From contig JAFZBE010000047.1 in the NCBI GenBank assembly GCA_017561935.1, positions 83,680 through 147,679 of the forward strand: a DNA stretch of 64,000 nt, read 5' to 3'. Of this stretch, positions 34,704 to 43,950 are shown piece after piece; within the stretch, counting starts at the first letter, position 1, and every line of letters begins with the position of its first letter. The DNA comes from Bacteroidales bacterium (GTDB lineage: Bacteria; Bacteroidota; Bacteroidia; Bacteroidales; UBA3663). The notes under the pieces were generated by a model. The model did no database searches. It worked only from the letters and a program-made list of their open reading frames with translations, and had not been told where the DNA came from. Position numbers and translations under genes: made by a program.

Positions 34704-37700
34704 ATGAAACGCGCACTATTTTACATTCTATCTCTGCTGCTGACAGTATCTGCCATCGCGGCAGACCAGCGTGATTTACAATACCGTCCCGAAGGTCGAG
34801 GCTTTGTTTGTGAGAATGGATGGAACCGCTATTCCCGTGCTCTTTATGGGTCGCATGCCAATTGGAGGCTTGAAACCAGCGACCGTCCCCTTTTTGCAAC
34901 CTATGACAAGGGTAAGGCTTGGAATATCCAGCTCTACCTGCAGGTGGGCGATTGTCTTTATGCCCTTGACTCCACGTCCTATTGCCGCGCATATTATGAA
35001 GGTGGTCAGCGTGAGTACGTGGTTCGTGATGAATCGTGGCATGGAGGCGAGCTCCGTGTGTTGGCGATAGCAGGGCATGAAGGTAATAATGCCCTTTGGC
35101 AATTCGAGGCAAAAGGTTTCGCCAAGAGTGTTTCGGGCAAAAAAAAGACATTGAAGCTTATCGCCCTTCGAAGACCTATTGCCCAGATGAAGATGAAGCG
35201 CAATGGAGATCTGGGAACCGATCCGCGCGAGAATTTCGAGGCATTATTCCCATGCCCCGATTCGCTGCGTCAGCAGTTGGCTTGGGATGCATCGGGAACA
35301 ACCTATCTGCGCCTTGTCGATAACGACCGCCTTGTTTTGGCCGATTTTCAAGAGGGTGCCCGTCTTTTGCAGGAGGAGAATGTTTTCCATGAGCAATTGA
35401 TCGGACAATTGAGTTTTGAGACACCCGATCCTCTCATCAACACCCTTGGCCCGACACTGATGGCTGCCGCCGACGGATTGTGGGATGGCTTGACTTGGCA
35501 ACATGGCTGTATCGGCTGGCGCACACCGCTCGCCGGTTGGCGCGGAGGGTATGTGGGCGATGTGACGGGTTGGTTCGATCGTCAGCTCAGCCATTTCCGT
35601 GCATACGCCCGCAGCATGGTCCGCGACATTGAGCCCATCTATCCGCATCCCGTACAGGATACGACCAAAAACCTGGCACGTTCGGCCGAAAAGTGGGGAA
35701 CGCCGATGTATAGCAACGGCTACATCTGTAAGTTACCTAATGATGACCGAAAGATGAGCCACTATGACATGAACCTGAATTATATCGACGAACTCCTCTG
35801 GCATTTCCAGTATGATGCCGACACAGCACTCATGCGCGAGTTCTGGCCCACGCTGAAACTCCACCTTGAGTGGGAGAAACGCAATTGGGATCCCGATGGT
35901 GACCATCTCTACGATGGTTATTGCTGCATCTGGGCCAGCGATGCCCTCTATTACAATAGTGGAGCCGTGACCCATGCGTCGGCTTATAACTATCGTGGCA
36001 ATCTGCTCATCGCACGTATAGCCGAACTTATTGGAGAGGATCCCACTCCTTATCGCGAGGAAGCTGAAGCCATTCTCGATGCCATGAACCATCGCCTATG
36101 GCTTCCCGCCGATAATGAGGTTGACGGACATTGGGCAGAGTTTCAGGATTTCATGGGACTGAAGCGCGTTCATGCCGATCCGGCCATCTGGAGCATCTAT
36201 ACCCCCATCGATTGTGGAGCATGTTCGCCTGAACAGGCATATCAGGCGACAAGGTGGGTAGATGCCTGCATTCCGCATATCCCTTTGAATATCTCAAGTT
36301 CGGAATATGCAGTCCCAACGGACGGTTTGTTTACTATCAGCACTTCCGACTGGATGCCCTATGCCTGGAGCACCAACAATGTGGCTCATGAGGAAGTGGC
36401 CAATATGGCTTTGGCATATTTTATTGCCGGACGTCGCGAGATGGGCTATCGGCTGCTCTATAGCGACTTGCTCGACGAGATGTGCGCTGGTGCCTGTCCC
36501 GGCAACTTCGGCCAGATCAGTTATTACGACAAGGCACTCAAGGAGGCTTATCGTGACTTCGGGGACAACGTGGGCATCACATCACGCGCTTTCATGCAGG
36601 GGCTTTTCGGTATTCGTCCGGATGCCCTCTACGGTCGCTGCTATCTTCAGCCCGGGTTCCCGCCAGAATGGACTTTTGCCAATGTCAGGACTCCCTATTT
36701 CAGTTATCGTTTCCATCGTGAGGATGGAGAAGATATCTACGACATCGAGCAGCACTTCCCACAGACACTACAAGTCATCCTGCGTTTGCCATTGGGCGAT
36801 GGACGTTTCCTGGAGGTGAAGGGTAATAATGATGGTGTGCAGCGCATCGTCGTGCCCACCAGCACTGTGCCTGCACATGATCAGCCCGCAGCCAAGCCTT
36901 ATCGTCCTGCACTCGATGAGACTGCACTTGGTTTGGATGATATTACGCCGGTTGCAACTGGCCGCCATGCTTACCTTCAACTGAGCGATTATTACAATGC
37001 TTCTGTCGATGATATTTATCGTCAGCAATATCTGTCTCCACGTTCACCTTATACTACGCTTGAAATTCCCTCTCAGGGCATGGGCGACTGGTGCGTGCCG
37101 TTGATGACCGCGACGATTGAGGATGATGGTCTTCGCAAGGTTATCACATCGGACAATGTCTTTGATACTGGTCTTGGTCTTAATTTCCGCTTGCCGAAGG
37201 AAGGCCTGAATGTGCTTTATACGTCCCTTTGGGACAATTTCCCCAATAGTATGAATATTTCCGTCAAAAAGGAACGCATCGATGCAGGGGCGGGCAGCTT
37301 GGATAGAGGAACAAGGTTTTCTTACGCTTACCTTCTCCTCGCAGGCAGCACCAACAACATGCAAAGCCGCATCGACAACGGACTTGTCATTGCAAACTAT
37401 ACGGATGGTAACGCTGATACATTGCATTTGACGAATCCTTATAACTGGTGTCCGATTGAGCAAGACTATTATTTCGATGATCATGCATTCTGGAGTACGA
37501 AACAGCATCCTTATCGTGTGCATCTAGGTAGCGGGAAGGTGTCGCGAAATCTTAAAATAGATCTTCAGAATGCCGGTGAGGACAATGGTGCCGTTAATAT
37601 CCACGTCACCGATTTCGATGCCGACACGCCGATTGCCAAAGGTTTGAGCATCCCCGATGGTGCGGCGCAGCTCCTCAAGATGCCGCTCGATTCGGCGCGA

Positions 37701-37778
37701 CAACTCGAAAGTTTCACGTTGTGTGCGCTCTCTAATGACGTAGTCATTGGATTGATGGCAATTACATTGGAGCAGTAA
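34704..37778 (+). CDS. Exported DUF4450 protein, predicted six-hairpin glycosidase fold
   Basis: Start set at ATG 34704 (MKRALFYILSLLLTVSAIAADQ, a signal peptide). A much longer upstream frame crosses the murI promoter and is rejected. 1024 residues. The N-terminal beta-rich region is followed from about residue 240 by an (alpha/alpha)6-type segment (ADGLWDGLTWQHGCIGWRTPLAGWRGGYVGDVTGWFDRQ, SHYDMNLNYIDELLWHFQYDADTALMREFWP). The pattern matches DUF4450 proteins of Bacteroidales, thought to be glycoside hydrolases. The substrate is not known. No polysaccharide-utilisation partner is adjacent. Confidence 0.8.
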   Translation: MKRALFYILSLLLTVSAIAADQRDLQYRPEGRGFVCENGWNRYSRALYGSHANWRLETSDRPLFATYDKGKAWNIQLYLQVGDCLYALDSTSYCRAYYEGGQREYVVRDESWHGGELRVLAIAGHEGNNALWQFEAKGFAKSVSGKKKTLKLIALRRPIAQMKMKRNGDLGTDPRENFEALFPCPDSLRQQLAWDASGTTYLRLVDNDRLVLADFQEGARLLQEENVFHEQLIGQLSFETPDPLINTLGPTLMAAADGLWDGLTWQHGCIGWRTPLAGWRGGYVGDVTGWFDRQLSHFRAYARSMVRDIEPIYPHPVQDTTKNLARSAEKWGTPMYSNGYICKLPNDDRKMSHYDMNLNYIDELLWHFQYDADTALMREFWPTLKLHLEWEKRNWDPDGDHLYDGYCCIWASDALYYNSGAVTHASAYNYRGNLLIARIAELIGEDPTPYREEAEAILDAMNHRLWLPADNEVDGHWAEFQDFMGLKRVHADPAIWSIYTPIDCGACSPEQAYQATRWVDACIPHIPLNISSSEYAVPTDGLFTISTSDWMPYAWSTNNVAHEEVANMALAYFIAGRREMGYRLLYSDLLDEMCAGACPGNFGQISYYDKALKEAYRDFGDNVGITSRAFMQGLFGIRPDALYGRCYLQPGFPPEWTFANVRTPYFSYRFHREDGEDIYDIEQHFPQTLQVILRLPLGDGRFLEVKGNNDGVQRIVVPTSTVPAHDQPAAKPYRPALDETALGLDDITPVATGRHAYLQLSDYYNASVDDIYRQQYLSPRSPYTTLEIPSQGMGDWCVPLMTATIEDDGLRKVITSDNVFDTGLGLNFRLPKEGLNVLYTSLWDNFPNSMNISVKKERIDAGAGSLDRGTRFSYAYLLLAGSTNNMQSRIDNGLVIANYTDGNADTLHLTNPYNWCPIEQDYYFDDHAFWSTKQHPYRVHLGSGKVSRNLKIDLQNAGEDNGAVNIHVTDFDADTPIAKGLSIPDGAAQLLKMPLDSARQLESFTLCALSNDVVIGLMAITLEQ

Positions 37779-37867
37779 AAATATCTCGGATAAATGTTAA
37801 GTGAAACTGTAAGATTGTAAAAAAAGGGTCGTTGATTGCTTAAAAATCATAATATCAGCGTTCAAAA

Positions 37868-37899
37868 TTTGGGATTTTGAGGATATTTTAGTAAATTTG
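37868..37899 (+). promoter_or_regulatory. Promoter of the DUF2723 gene
   Basis: TTTG (37868-37871) and TAAATTTG (37892-37899) are spaced exactly 20 nt apart, with a 39-nt leader to the ATG at 37939. Confidence 0.8.
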
Positions 37900-37938
37900 C
37901 GCCCAAATTATATAATAATAACCAATCAATAAACTATC

Positions 37939-40900
37939 ATGATCAAGCAATACAAGTTGCTTAACAACATCCTTGGATGGATTGCTTTTGTGGTGGCAGC
38001 ATTCACCTACCTCAACACGGTGGAGCCTACTGCATCCTTCTGGGATTGTCCGGAGTTCATCACCTGTGCTGCTAAGGGCGAGGTGGGTCACCCTCCCGGA
38101 AATACTTTCTTCAACCTTACTGGACGTTTCTTCGTTAACTTTGCAGGTGGCGATATGGCACAGGCTGGCCTTTGGGTCAACCGTATGTCTGCGCTCTTCT
38201 CGGCAGGTGCTATCCTCTTCCTCTTCTGGACGATTACCGCACTCACCAAGAAGGTCGTATGTCGCAACAACAAGACTGCCAACGAAATGACATGGAGCCA
38301 GGCCATCACCATCCTTCTCTCCGGTATGGTAGGAGCTCTGGTTTACACTTGGTCCGATACCTTCTGGTTCTCGGCTGTCGAGGCAGAGGTCTATGCCTTC
38401 TCGTCATTCATGACGGCTCTGGTATTCTGGTTGATTCTCAAGTGGGAGAGCCGGAGTGCGGGCGTCGAGGGCGATCGCTACATCATCCTTTTGGCCTATA
38501 TCATCGGCCTTTCCATTGGCGTTCACCTTTTGAACCTCCTCTGCATCCCTGCTATCGTGCTGGTTTATTACTTCAAGAAGAAGCCCAATGCCGAACTCAA
38601 GGGAACCCTCGGTGCGTTGATCCTTTCAGTCTTCATCATTGCCTTCATTCTTTATGGCATGATTCCTGGCTTCATCAAACTGGCCGGTCAGATCGAACTC
38701 TTTGCTGTCAACACCCTTGGCTGTCCGTTCAACACGGGTACTGTGCTCTACTTCTTCTTCGTGCTGGCACTTCTTGCCTTTGGTGTCTGGAAGAGTTACA
38801 AGAAGGATACTTCCGATCGTACCTTGCGTATTCTGCTTGCAGCGGGCGTCGTACTTTGCGGTATGCCTTTCGTCGGTGATGGTTGGCTGCTTGGCATCGT
38901 CCTTTCTATTGCCTTCGTTGTCGGTATCTTCGCATGGAAGAAACTGAATGCTCGTCTGGCCAGCAACATTTTGCTGTGCTTGCTTACCATCCTTATCGGT
39001 TACTCCACCTTTGCACAGATTATCATCCGTTCATCGGCCCAGTTACCCATGGACCAGAACTCTCCCGACGAGATCTTCTCGTTCACCAAGTACCTGAATC
39101 GTGAGCAGTATGGTGAGAATCCACTGTTCTTCGGCCAAACTTTCGCCAGCGATGTGAAGCGCGATTCCAGTGGTGCGCCGATAGTCAAGGAAGGTTCTCC
39201 CATCTACACCAAGGTGGTCAAGACCAATCCAGACGATCCCGATAAATATTTCGTGAGCGGTCATAAGGAGACCTACGAATATAATTACACCACATTCTTC
39301 CCACGTATGTACTCCAAGCAGGGTAATCACGTGGACGGCTACAAACAGTGGAGCAACTTCAAGGGACAGAAGGTGCGTGTCGATGGCAAGACCATCACCG
39401 TTCCTACTTTCGCCGAGAACATTCAGTACTTCCTGAGCTATCAGGTCAACTTCATGTACTGGCGTTACTTCCTTTGGAACTTCTCAGGTCGCCAGAGCGA
39501 CGTTCAGAGCTACGGCGAGATTGACCGTGGCAACTGGAATACCGGCATCAAGTTCATCGATAAGATTCTGGTGGGCGATCAGGACCACATGCCTGCATCC
39601 ATTAAGGATAACAAGGGACACAATGTCTATTACATGCTGCCCCTCCTTCTTGGTCTTCTTGGTTTGCTTTGGCAGGCATTCTCGGGACAGAAGGGTATCC
39701 AGGGGTTCTGGGTTGTGTTCTTCCTCTTCTTCATGACAGGTTTGGCCATCGTGCTTTACCTCAATCAGACTCCATATCAGCCTCGTGAGCGAGATTACGC
39801 TTATGCGGGTTCGTTCTATGCTTTCTCTATCTGGGTGGGTATGGGTGTCGCTGGTTTGGTTGCCATCGTCGAACATCTGACCAAGAAGCAGAGCGCTGTC
39901 ATTTCAACCATTCTCGGTGTGCTTTGCCTCGGCGTACCGTTCCAGATGGTAGGCCAGAACTGGGACGATCACGATCGTTCGGACCGTTTCACTGCTCGCG
40001 ATTTCGGCAAGAACTATCTCACCTCTCTCGAGCCCAATGCCATCATCTTTACCAACGGCGACAACGATACCTTCCCGTTGTGGTACAATCAGGATGTTGA
40101 GGGTTATCGCACCGATGTGCGTGTCTGCAACCTTTCGTATCTGCAGACCGATTGGTATATCAACCAGATGAAGTCGCAGGCCTACGAGTCCGATCCGCTC
40201 CCGATTTCGTTCACACCTGCACAGTATGTGGCCGACAAGCTCAACTATGCTTATGTGAGCGATGAGACCGATGGCCGTGAGGCTTCGTTTGCAGCTGTGA
40301 TGGACCAGTTCTATAAGGAAAAGCTTCGCAAGTACGATGACGTGCCTATCATTCCTGCCACCAAGATGTACATCGACGTCGATTCGGCTGCTGTGGCCAA
40401 TTCGCCGGTCATCGATACTCCCGACAAGAGCCTTATTTCGAAGCGTATGCACATCGACCTGTCGAACAAGCGCTACATCACCAAGAACGAGATAGCCGTG
40501 CTGTCAATGATTGACAACATCGCACGCGACGGCTGGAAACGTCCGATCTATTTCGCTACCACTGTCGGTTCCGAAATGTACCTCTCGCTCAATCGCTACT
40601 TCCGTCTCGTCGGTTTGGCTTATCAGATTGTACCTCTTGAGCATGGTGGTACCAGTTCCTGCGATATCGACAAGACCTACGACAACATGATGAACAAGTT
40701 CGTGTGGGGCAACATCCAGGATCCCAACATCTATCTTGACGAGAACAACCGCCGTATGTGCCGCACCCAGCGTATGATGTTCGTCACCATGATCGACGAG
40801 CTTCTCGAGCATGGCGATACAGCACGTGCCCTTGCCGCTACCGAATACTGCGACAAGACCATCCCGTCGTGCAACGTGCCTTACGACTATACTGCGCTCA

Positions 40901-41181
40901 CCCTTGCCCAGACCTATTATCTCTGCGACAAGATGGAGGAGGGAAGTCGTATCGTAGGTGATATCCTGGCACAGAACGAAGATTACCTCCAGTGGGTATT
41001 CCGTCTTGAGAAGCCCGAGATTCAGGGTGTGGGTCGTACCATCCGTGAGCAGTTGCTTACGATGCGCGATGCCCTTCAGATGGCTCAGGATGCCGGCGAT
41101 CATCAGTTCGACGAGGAATATACCGAAAAGTTCCATAAGTACTTCGATCTGGCGTACGACAAGTACAAGTTGCTTAAGTAA
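37939..41181 (+). CDS. DUF2723 (GT117/TMEM260-like) integral membrane protein
   Basis: 1080 residues. Roughly the first 350 are polytopic membrane sequence. The DUF2723 signature near the N-terminus is SFWDCPEFI (residues 33-41) followed by GHPPGN. More membrane spans occur around residues 550-670. A long soluble C-terminal region has TNGDNDTFPLWYNQDVEGYRTDVRVCNLSYLQTDWYI and ends in TPR-like helices. The family is related to human TMEM260, a protein O-mannosyltransferase, and is classed as GT117. A periplasmic protein- or glycan-glycosylation role is therefore plausible but inferred. A GTG-started deacetylase gene follows after 9 bp. Confidence 0.85.
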   Translation: MIKQYKLLNNILGWIAFVVAAFTYLNTVEPTASFWDCPEFITCAAKGEVGHPPGNTFFNLTGRFFVNFAGGDMAQAGLWVNRMSALFSAGAILFLFWTITALTKKVVCRNNKTANEMTWSQAITILLSGMVGALVYTWSDTFWFSAVEAEVYAFSSFMTALVFWLILKWESRSAGVEGDRYIILLAYIIGLSIGVHLLNLLCIPAIVLVYYFKKKPNAELKGTLGALILSVFIIAFILYGMIPGFIKLAGQIELFAVNTLGCPFNTGTVLYFFFVLALLAFGVWKSYKKDTSDRTLRILLAAGVVLCGMPFVGDGWLLGIVLSIAFVVGIFAWKKLNARLASNILLCLLTILIGYSTFAQIIIRSSAQLPMDQNSPDEIFSFTKYLNREQYGENPLFFGQTFASDVKRDSSGAPIVKEGSPIYTKVVKTNPDDPDKYFVSGHKETYEYNYTTFFPRMYSKQGNHVDGYKQWSNFKGQKVRVDGKTITVPTFAENIQYFLSYQVNFMYWRYFLWNFSGRQSDVQSYGEIDRGNWNTGIKFIDKILVGDQDHMPASIKDNKGHNVYYMLPLLLGLLGLLWQAFSGQKGIQGFWVVFFLFFMTGLAIVLYLNQTPYQPRERDYAYAGSFYAFSIWVGMGVAGLVAIVEHLTKKQSAVISTILGVLCLGVPFQMVGQNWDDHDRSDRFTARDFGKNYLTSLEPNAIIFTNGDNDTFPLWYNQDVEGYRTDVRVCNLSYLQTDWYINQMKSQAYESDPLPISFTPAQYVADKLNYAYVSDETDGREASFAAVMDQFYKEKLRKYDDVPIIPATKMYIDVDSAAVANSPVIDTPDKSLISKRMHIDLSNKRYITKNEIAVLSMIDNIARDGWKRPIYFATTVGSEMYLSLNRYFRLVGLAYQIVPLEHGGTSSCDIDKTYDNMMNKFVWGNIQDPNIYLDENNRRMCRTQRMMFVTMIDELLEHGDTARALAATEYCDKTIPSCNVPYDYTALTLAQTYYLCDKMEEGSRIVGDILAQNEDYLQWVFRLEKPEIQGVGRTIREQLLTMRDALQMAQDAGDHQFDEEYTEKFHKYFDLAYDKYKLLK

Positions 41182-41190
41182 ACCAATAGC

Positions 41191-41802
41191 GTGTTCATCG
41201 AGCAACCACCCACATGGTTTCGTCGTTTGATGTTTCAAGACAGTTTTTGGCGGATTCCTTCTCAGCCAAAATGCGTCTATCTGACATTCGACGACGGTCC
41301 TACACCCCAGGTAACCCCTTGGGTGTTGGATGTGCTTGCACGATATGGTATCAAAGCCACCTTTTTCTGTGTCGGTGAAAACGTTGCACGCTATCGTGCC
41401 GTCTTCGAACAGGTCAAGGCCTCGGGTCATCGTCTTGGCAATCATACGATGAACCATATCTCGGCGCTTACATACGAGTCGAAAGCTTACCTCGCCAATG
41501 TCGAGAAGGCAAACGTGCTCATCCAGTCCGACCTCTTTCGTCCGCCTCATGGATGGCTTCGCTTCGGCCAGGCTTCGCTGCTCCAGAAGAAATATCGCAT
41601 CATTATGTGGGATGTGGTGCCACGCGACTATTCCAGTCGTCTTAATGCACAGGATGTCATCAACAATGTGAAGAAGTATGTGCGCAATGGTTCCATCATC
41701 ACGTTCCACGACCAGCCTAAGTCGTGGCGAAATATTCAGGAGGCGCTTCCTGCCTCCATCGAATATCTGATGGAGCAGGGGTATGAATTCCGGATGCTCT
41801 AA
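41191..41802 (+). CDS. Polysaccharide deacetylase family protein (NodB domain)
   Basis: 203 residues from a GTG start (MFIEQPPTWFRRLMF), the start usual for Bacteroidales members; an ATG 13 codons later is the alternative. Catalytic motifs: TFDDGP (D34, D35), HTMNH (H85, H89), RPPHGW, and ITFHD near the end. It removes N- or O-acetyl groups from a polysaccharide. There is no signal peptide. It is 9 bp after the DUF2723 gene, so the two are probably cotranscribed and may act on the same envelope glycan. Confidence 0.88.
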   Translation: MFIEQPPTWFRRLMFQDSFWRIPSQPKCVYLTFDDGPTPQVTPWVLDVLARYGIKATFFCVGENVARYRAVFEQVKASGHRLGNHTMNHISALTYESKAYLANVEKANVLIQSDLFRPPHGWLRFGQASLLQKKYRIIMWDVVPRDYSSRLNAQDVINNVKKYVRNGSIITFHDQPKSWRNIQEALPASIEYLMEQGYEFRML

Positions 41803-41812
41803 GTTAAAACAG

Positions 41813-41842
41813 CGGGCGTGTCAAACTCATTTGGCACGCCCG
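41813..41842. terminator. Hairpin between convergent deacetylase and ispD genes
   Basis: CGGGCGTG (41813-41820) pairs with CACGCCCG (41835-41842), with an additional C-G pair inside and a loop of about 12 nt. It overlaps the last codons of ispD at 41827. A weak T-run suggests imperfect termination. Confidence 0.6.
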
Positions 41843-42519
41843 TTCAGTATCTTCTCCGCTAAAATGAGATCTTCGGGATAGGTAATCTTGATGTTGGTCG
41901 TTTCGCCCGCCACCACGTAGATTGGCACGTCGGGAAGATAACGGAAGACGACACCGCAGTCATCCGTAGTGACGAAGTTGGGATCCTTGAGCCCTATCTC
42001 ATACGCCTTGGCAATGGTCTCCAGCTCGAAACATTGGGGTGTCTGTACGTTGCGCAGCATCGAACGGGGAGTGATACGGCAGATTGCTCCTTCGTCGTTG
42101 ACTTCCACGATGGTGTCGGTGCATGGTATGGCAACATCGACAGCCTTATAGGTCTTGAGTGCTTCGATGCAATTGGTGATTATGGTATTGGAGACAAGTG
42201 GACGAACGGCATCGTGTATCAGCAGGTTTACGTTTGTTTGTCCCCGATAGCAAGCGATGGCAGCCAGCGACGAGTCGTAGCGTTCCTTTCCACCGGGCAC
42301 GATGTGCTTCACCTTCGGATAGGGGGCCGCAATCTCGCAGATTTGGTCCTTGAAGTCGGCATGGGCCACGATGACAATCTCATCGATGCCTTCATGCTGA
42401 TGGAAGGCACGGATGGAGTGTTCGAGAATACTGCGTCCGGCTATCTGGATGAATTGCTTGGGTGTCGGACCTCCCATACGGCGGCCACTGCCACCTGCCA
42501 ATAAAACTGCTGCGTTCAT
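41827..42519 (-). CDS. ispD: 2-C-methyl-D-erythritol 4-phosphate cytidylyltransferase
   Basis: 230 residues, starting MNAAVLLAGGSGRRMGGPTPKQFIQIAGR, the nucleotide-binding loop. It has IVPGGKERYDSSLAAI, LIHDAVRPLVS, TPQCFE and TDDCGVV. The fold is shared with ribitol-5-phosphate cytidylyltransferase (TarI). The divergent neighbour dxr, the preceding step of the MEP isoprenoid pathway, favours IspD. The -7 box ends 4 nt before the ATG, so the mRNA is probably leaderless. Confidence 0.88.
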   Translation of the reverse strand: MNAAVLLAGGSGRRMGGPTPKQFIQIAGRSILEHSIRAFHQHEGIDEIVIVAHADFKDQICEIAAPYPKVKHIVPGGKERYDSSLAAIACYRGQTNVNLLIHDAVRPLVSNTIITNCIEALKTYKAVDVAIPCTDTIVEVNDEGAICRITPRSMLRNVQTPQCFELETIAKAYEIGLKDPNFVTTDDCGVVFRYLPDVPIYVVAGETTNIKITYPEDLILAEKILNGRAK

Positions 42520-42523
42520 ACCG

Positions 42524-42555
42524 CAAAGATATATTTTTTTCGTTGTCGAAACAAA
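42524..42555 (-). promoter_or_regulatory. ispD promoter, apparently leaderless
   Basis: On the minus strand TTTG (42555-42552) and TATCTTTG (42531-42524) are spaced 20 nt apart; 4 nt (CGGT) separate the box from the ATG at 42519. Confidence 0.8.
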
Positions 42556-42626
42556 TAAAAAAACGAAATTTTACCCTTTGAGTCATAATTTTCCTGAATA
42601 TGTGCGGAAATATCAAAAATATTTAG

Positions 42627-42634
42627 TATTTTTG
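42627..42634 (+). promoter_or_regulatory. -7 box of the dxr promoter
   Basis: TATTTTTG at 42627-42634, about 50 nt upstream of the dxr ATG. No TTTG at -33. Confidence 0.65.
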
Positions 42635-42684
42635 CACCCTGAAATCTGAGTGTATCAGGTTTTTATTTATAGAATAACAAGATT

Positions 42685-43905
42685 ATGCGTAATATAGCAA
42701 TCCTCGGCAGTACGGGAAGCATTGGGCGGCAGACCTTGGAGGTTTGTGCCGAACATCCCGATCTTTTCAGCGTATATGCCATTACTGCCAATCGTTCGGC
42801 AGATTTGATTATTGAGCAGGCTCGCCAGTTCCATCCCGAGGTCGTCGTCATTGCCGACGAGACCTGTTACGACAAGGTGCGTGAGGCGCTGAGCGACTTG
42901 CCCATCAAGGTTTGGACGGGTGCTGAAAGTCTTTGTCAAGTGGTGACTGCTGGTCCTATCGATGTTGTCGTCACCGCTATGGTGGGCTTTGCTGGTCTGC
43001 GTCCAACCGTAGCCGCCATCAAGGCGCAGAAGATGTTGGCGCTTGCCAACAAGGAGACGCTTGTTGTGGCTGGTCAGTTGATCGAAGGTCTTTGTGCCGA
43101 ATACCAGGTGCCTATCCTGCCTGTCGATTCCGAGCATTCGGCCATCTTCCAGTGCCTGCAGGGCGAGAGTATTGCCCGTGGTTGCTTCCCTTGGCTCAAG
43201 AAAGACAACGAGAACGCCGAAAAGCCTCATTATCTCGACAATCCCATCGACAAGCTCATTATCACTGCTTCCGGTGGCCCGTTCCGCACCTTCACGATGG
43301 AACAGATGCGCGACGTGACGGCAGCACAGGCGCTCAAGCATCCCAATTGGGACATGGGAGCCAAGATTACCATCGACTCGGCTTCGATGATGAACAAGGG
43401 TTTCGAGGTGATCGAGGCACGCTGGCTCTTTGGTATGAACACCGATCAGATTGAGGTGGCTGTTCATCCGCAGTCCATCGTTCATTCGATGGTTCAGTTC
43501 AGCGATGGTGCCATCAAGGCGCAATTGGGCTGCCCCGATATGAAGGTGCCTATCGCCTACGCACTCAGTTATCCCGATCGCATGCCATCGCAGATCAATG
43601 GTAAACTCAAGATCGAGGATTATGCCCATCTCACCTTCGAGCGTCCCGACTTGGAACGATTCCCCAACCTGCGTCTTGCATTCGAGGCTTTGTCAACTGG
43701 CGGCGACCGCACATGTGTGCTCAATGCGGCCAACGAGGTGACAAACGAGGCTTTCCGTCGCGGTCAATGCAAGTTCCTGCAGATGGCTGAGGTCAACGAG
43801 AAGACGGTGGCTGCCATGCCTTTCGTGGCAAGTCCTTCGCTCGAAGATTATTTTGAAATCGATGCCGAAGCGCGCATCAAGGCTCGTGAGATCCTGGGTA
43901 TCTAA
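42685..43905 (+). CDS. dxr: 1-deoxy-D-xylulose 5-phosphate reductoisomerase
   Basis: 406 residues. NADPH-binding GSTGSIGRQTLEV (residues 8-20); LALANKETLVVAG; the metal-binding PVDSEHSAIFQCL motif; TASGGPFRTF; and HPNWDMGAKITIDSASMMNKG. Second enzyme of the MEP pathway, divergent from ispD. A short A/T-rich tandem repeat separates it from rseP. Confidence 0.97.
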   Translation: MRNIAILGSTGSIGRQTLEVCAEHPDLFSVYAITANRSADLIIEQARQFHPEVVVIADETCYDKVREALSDLPIKVWTGAESLCQVVTAGPIDVVVTAMVGFAGLRPTVAAIKAQKMLALANKETLVVAGQLIEGLCAEYQVPILPVDSEHSAIFQCLQGESIARGCFPWLKKDNENAEKPHYLDNPIDKLIITASGGPFRTFTMEQMRDVTAAQALKHPNWDMGAKITIDSASMMNKGFEVIEARWLFGMNTDQIEVAVHPQSIVHSMVQFSDGAIKAQLGCPDMKVPIAYALSYPDRMPSQINGKLKIEDYAHLTFERPDLERFPNLRLAFEALSTGGDRTCVLNAANEVTNEAFRRGQCKFLQMAEVNEKTVAAMPFVASPSLEDYFEIDAEARIKAREILGI

Positions 43906-43950
43906 TTGTTAATTGTTGATTATTCATTGTTAATTATTCATTGTTAATTG
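43903..43950. repeat. Short A/T-rich tandem repeat before rseP
   Basis: About three imperfect copies of a 14-15 bp unit containing ATTGTTAATT fill the gap between the dxr stop and the rseP TTG start; the start codon itself lies in the last copy. This repeat type can change length by slippage, which could alter spacing to the start codon. Confidence 0.6.

Noticed and set aside
40504-41709. 401-codon minus-strand frame
   Set aside because: Runs antisense across the DUF2723 and deacetylase genes, both of which show clear family motifs.
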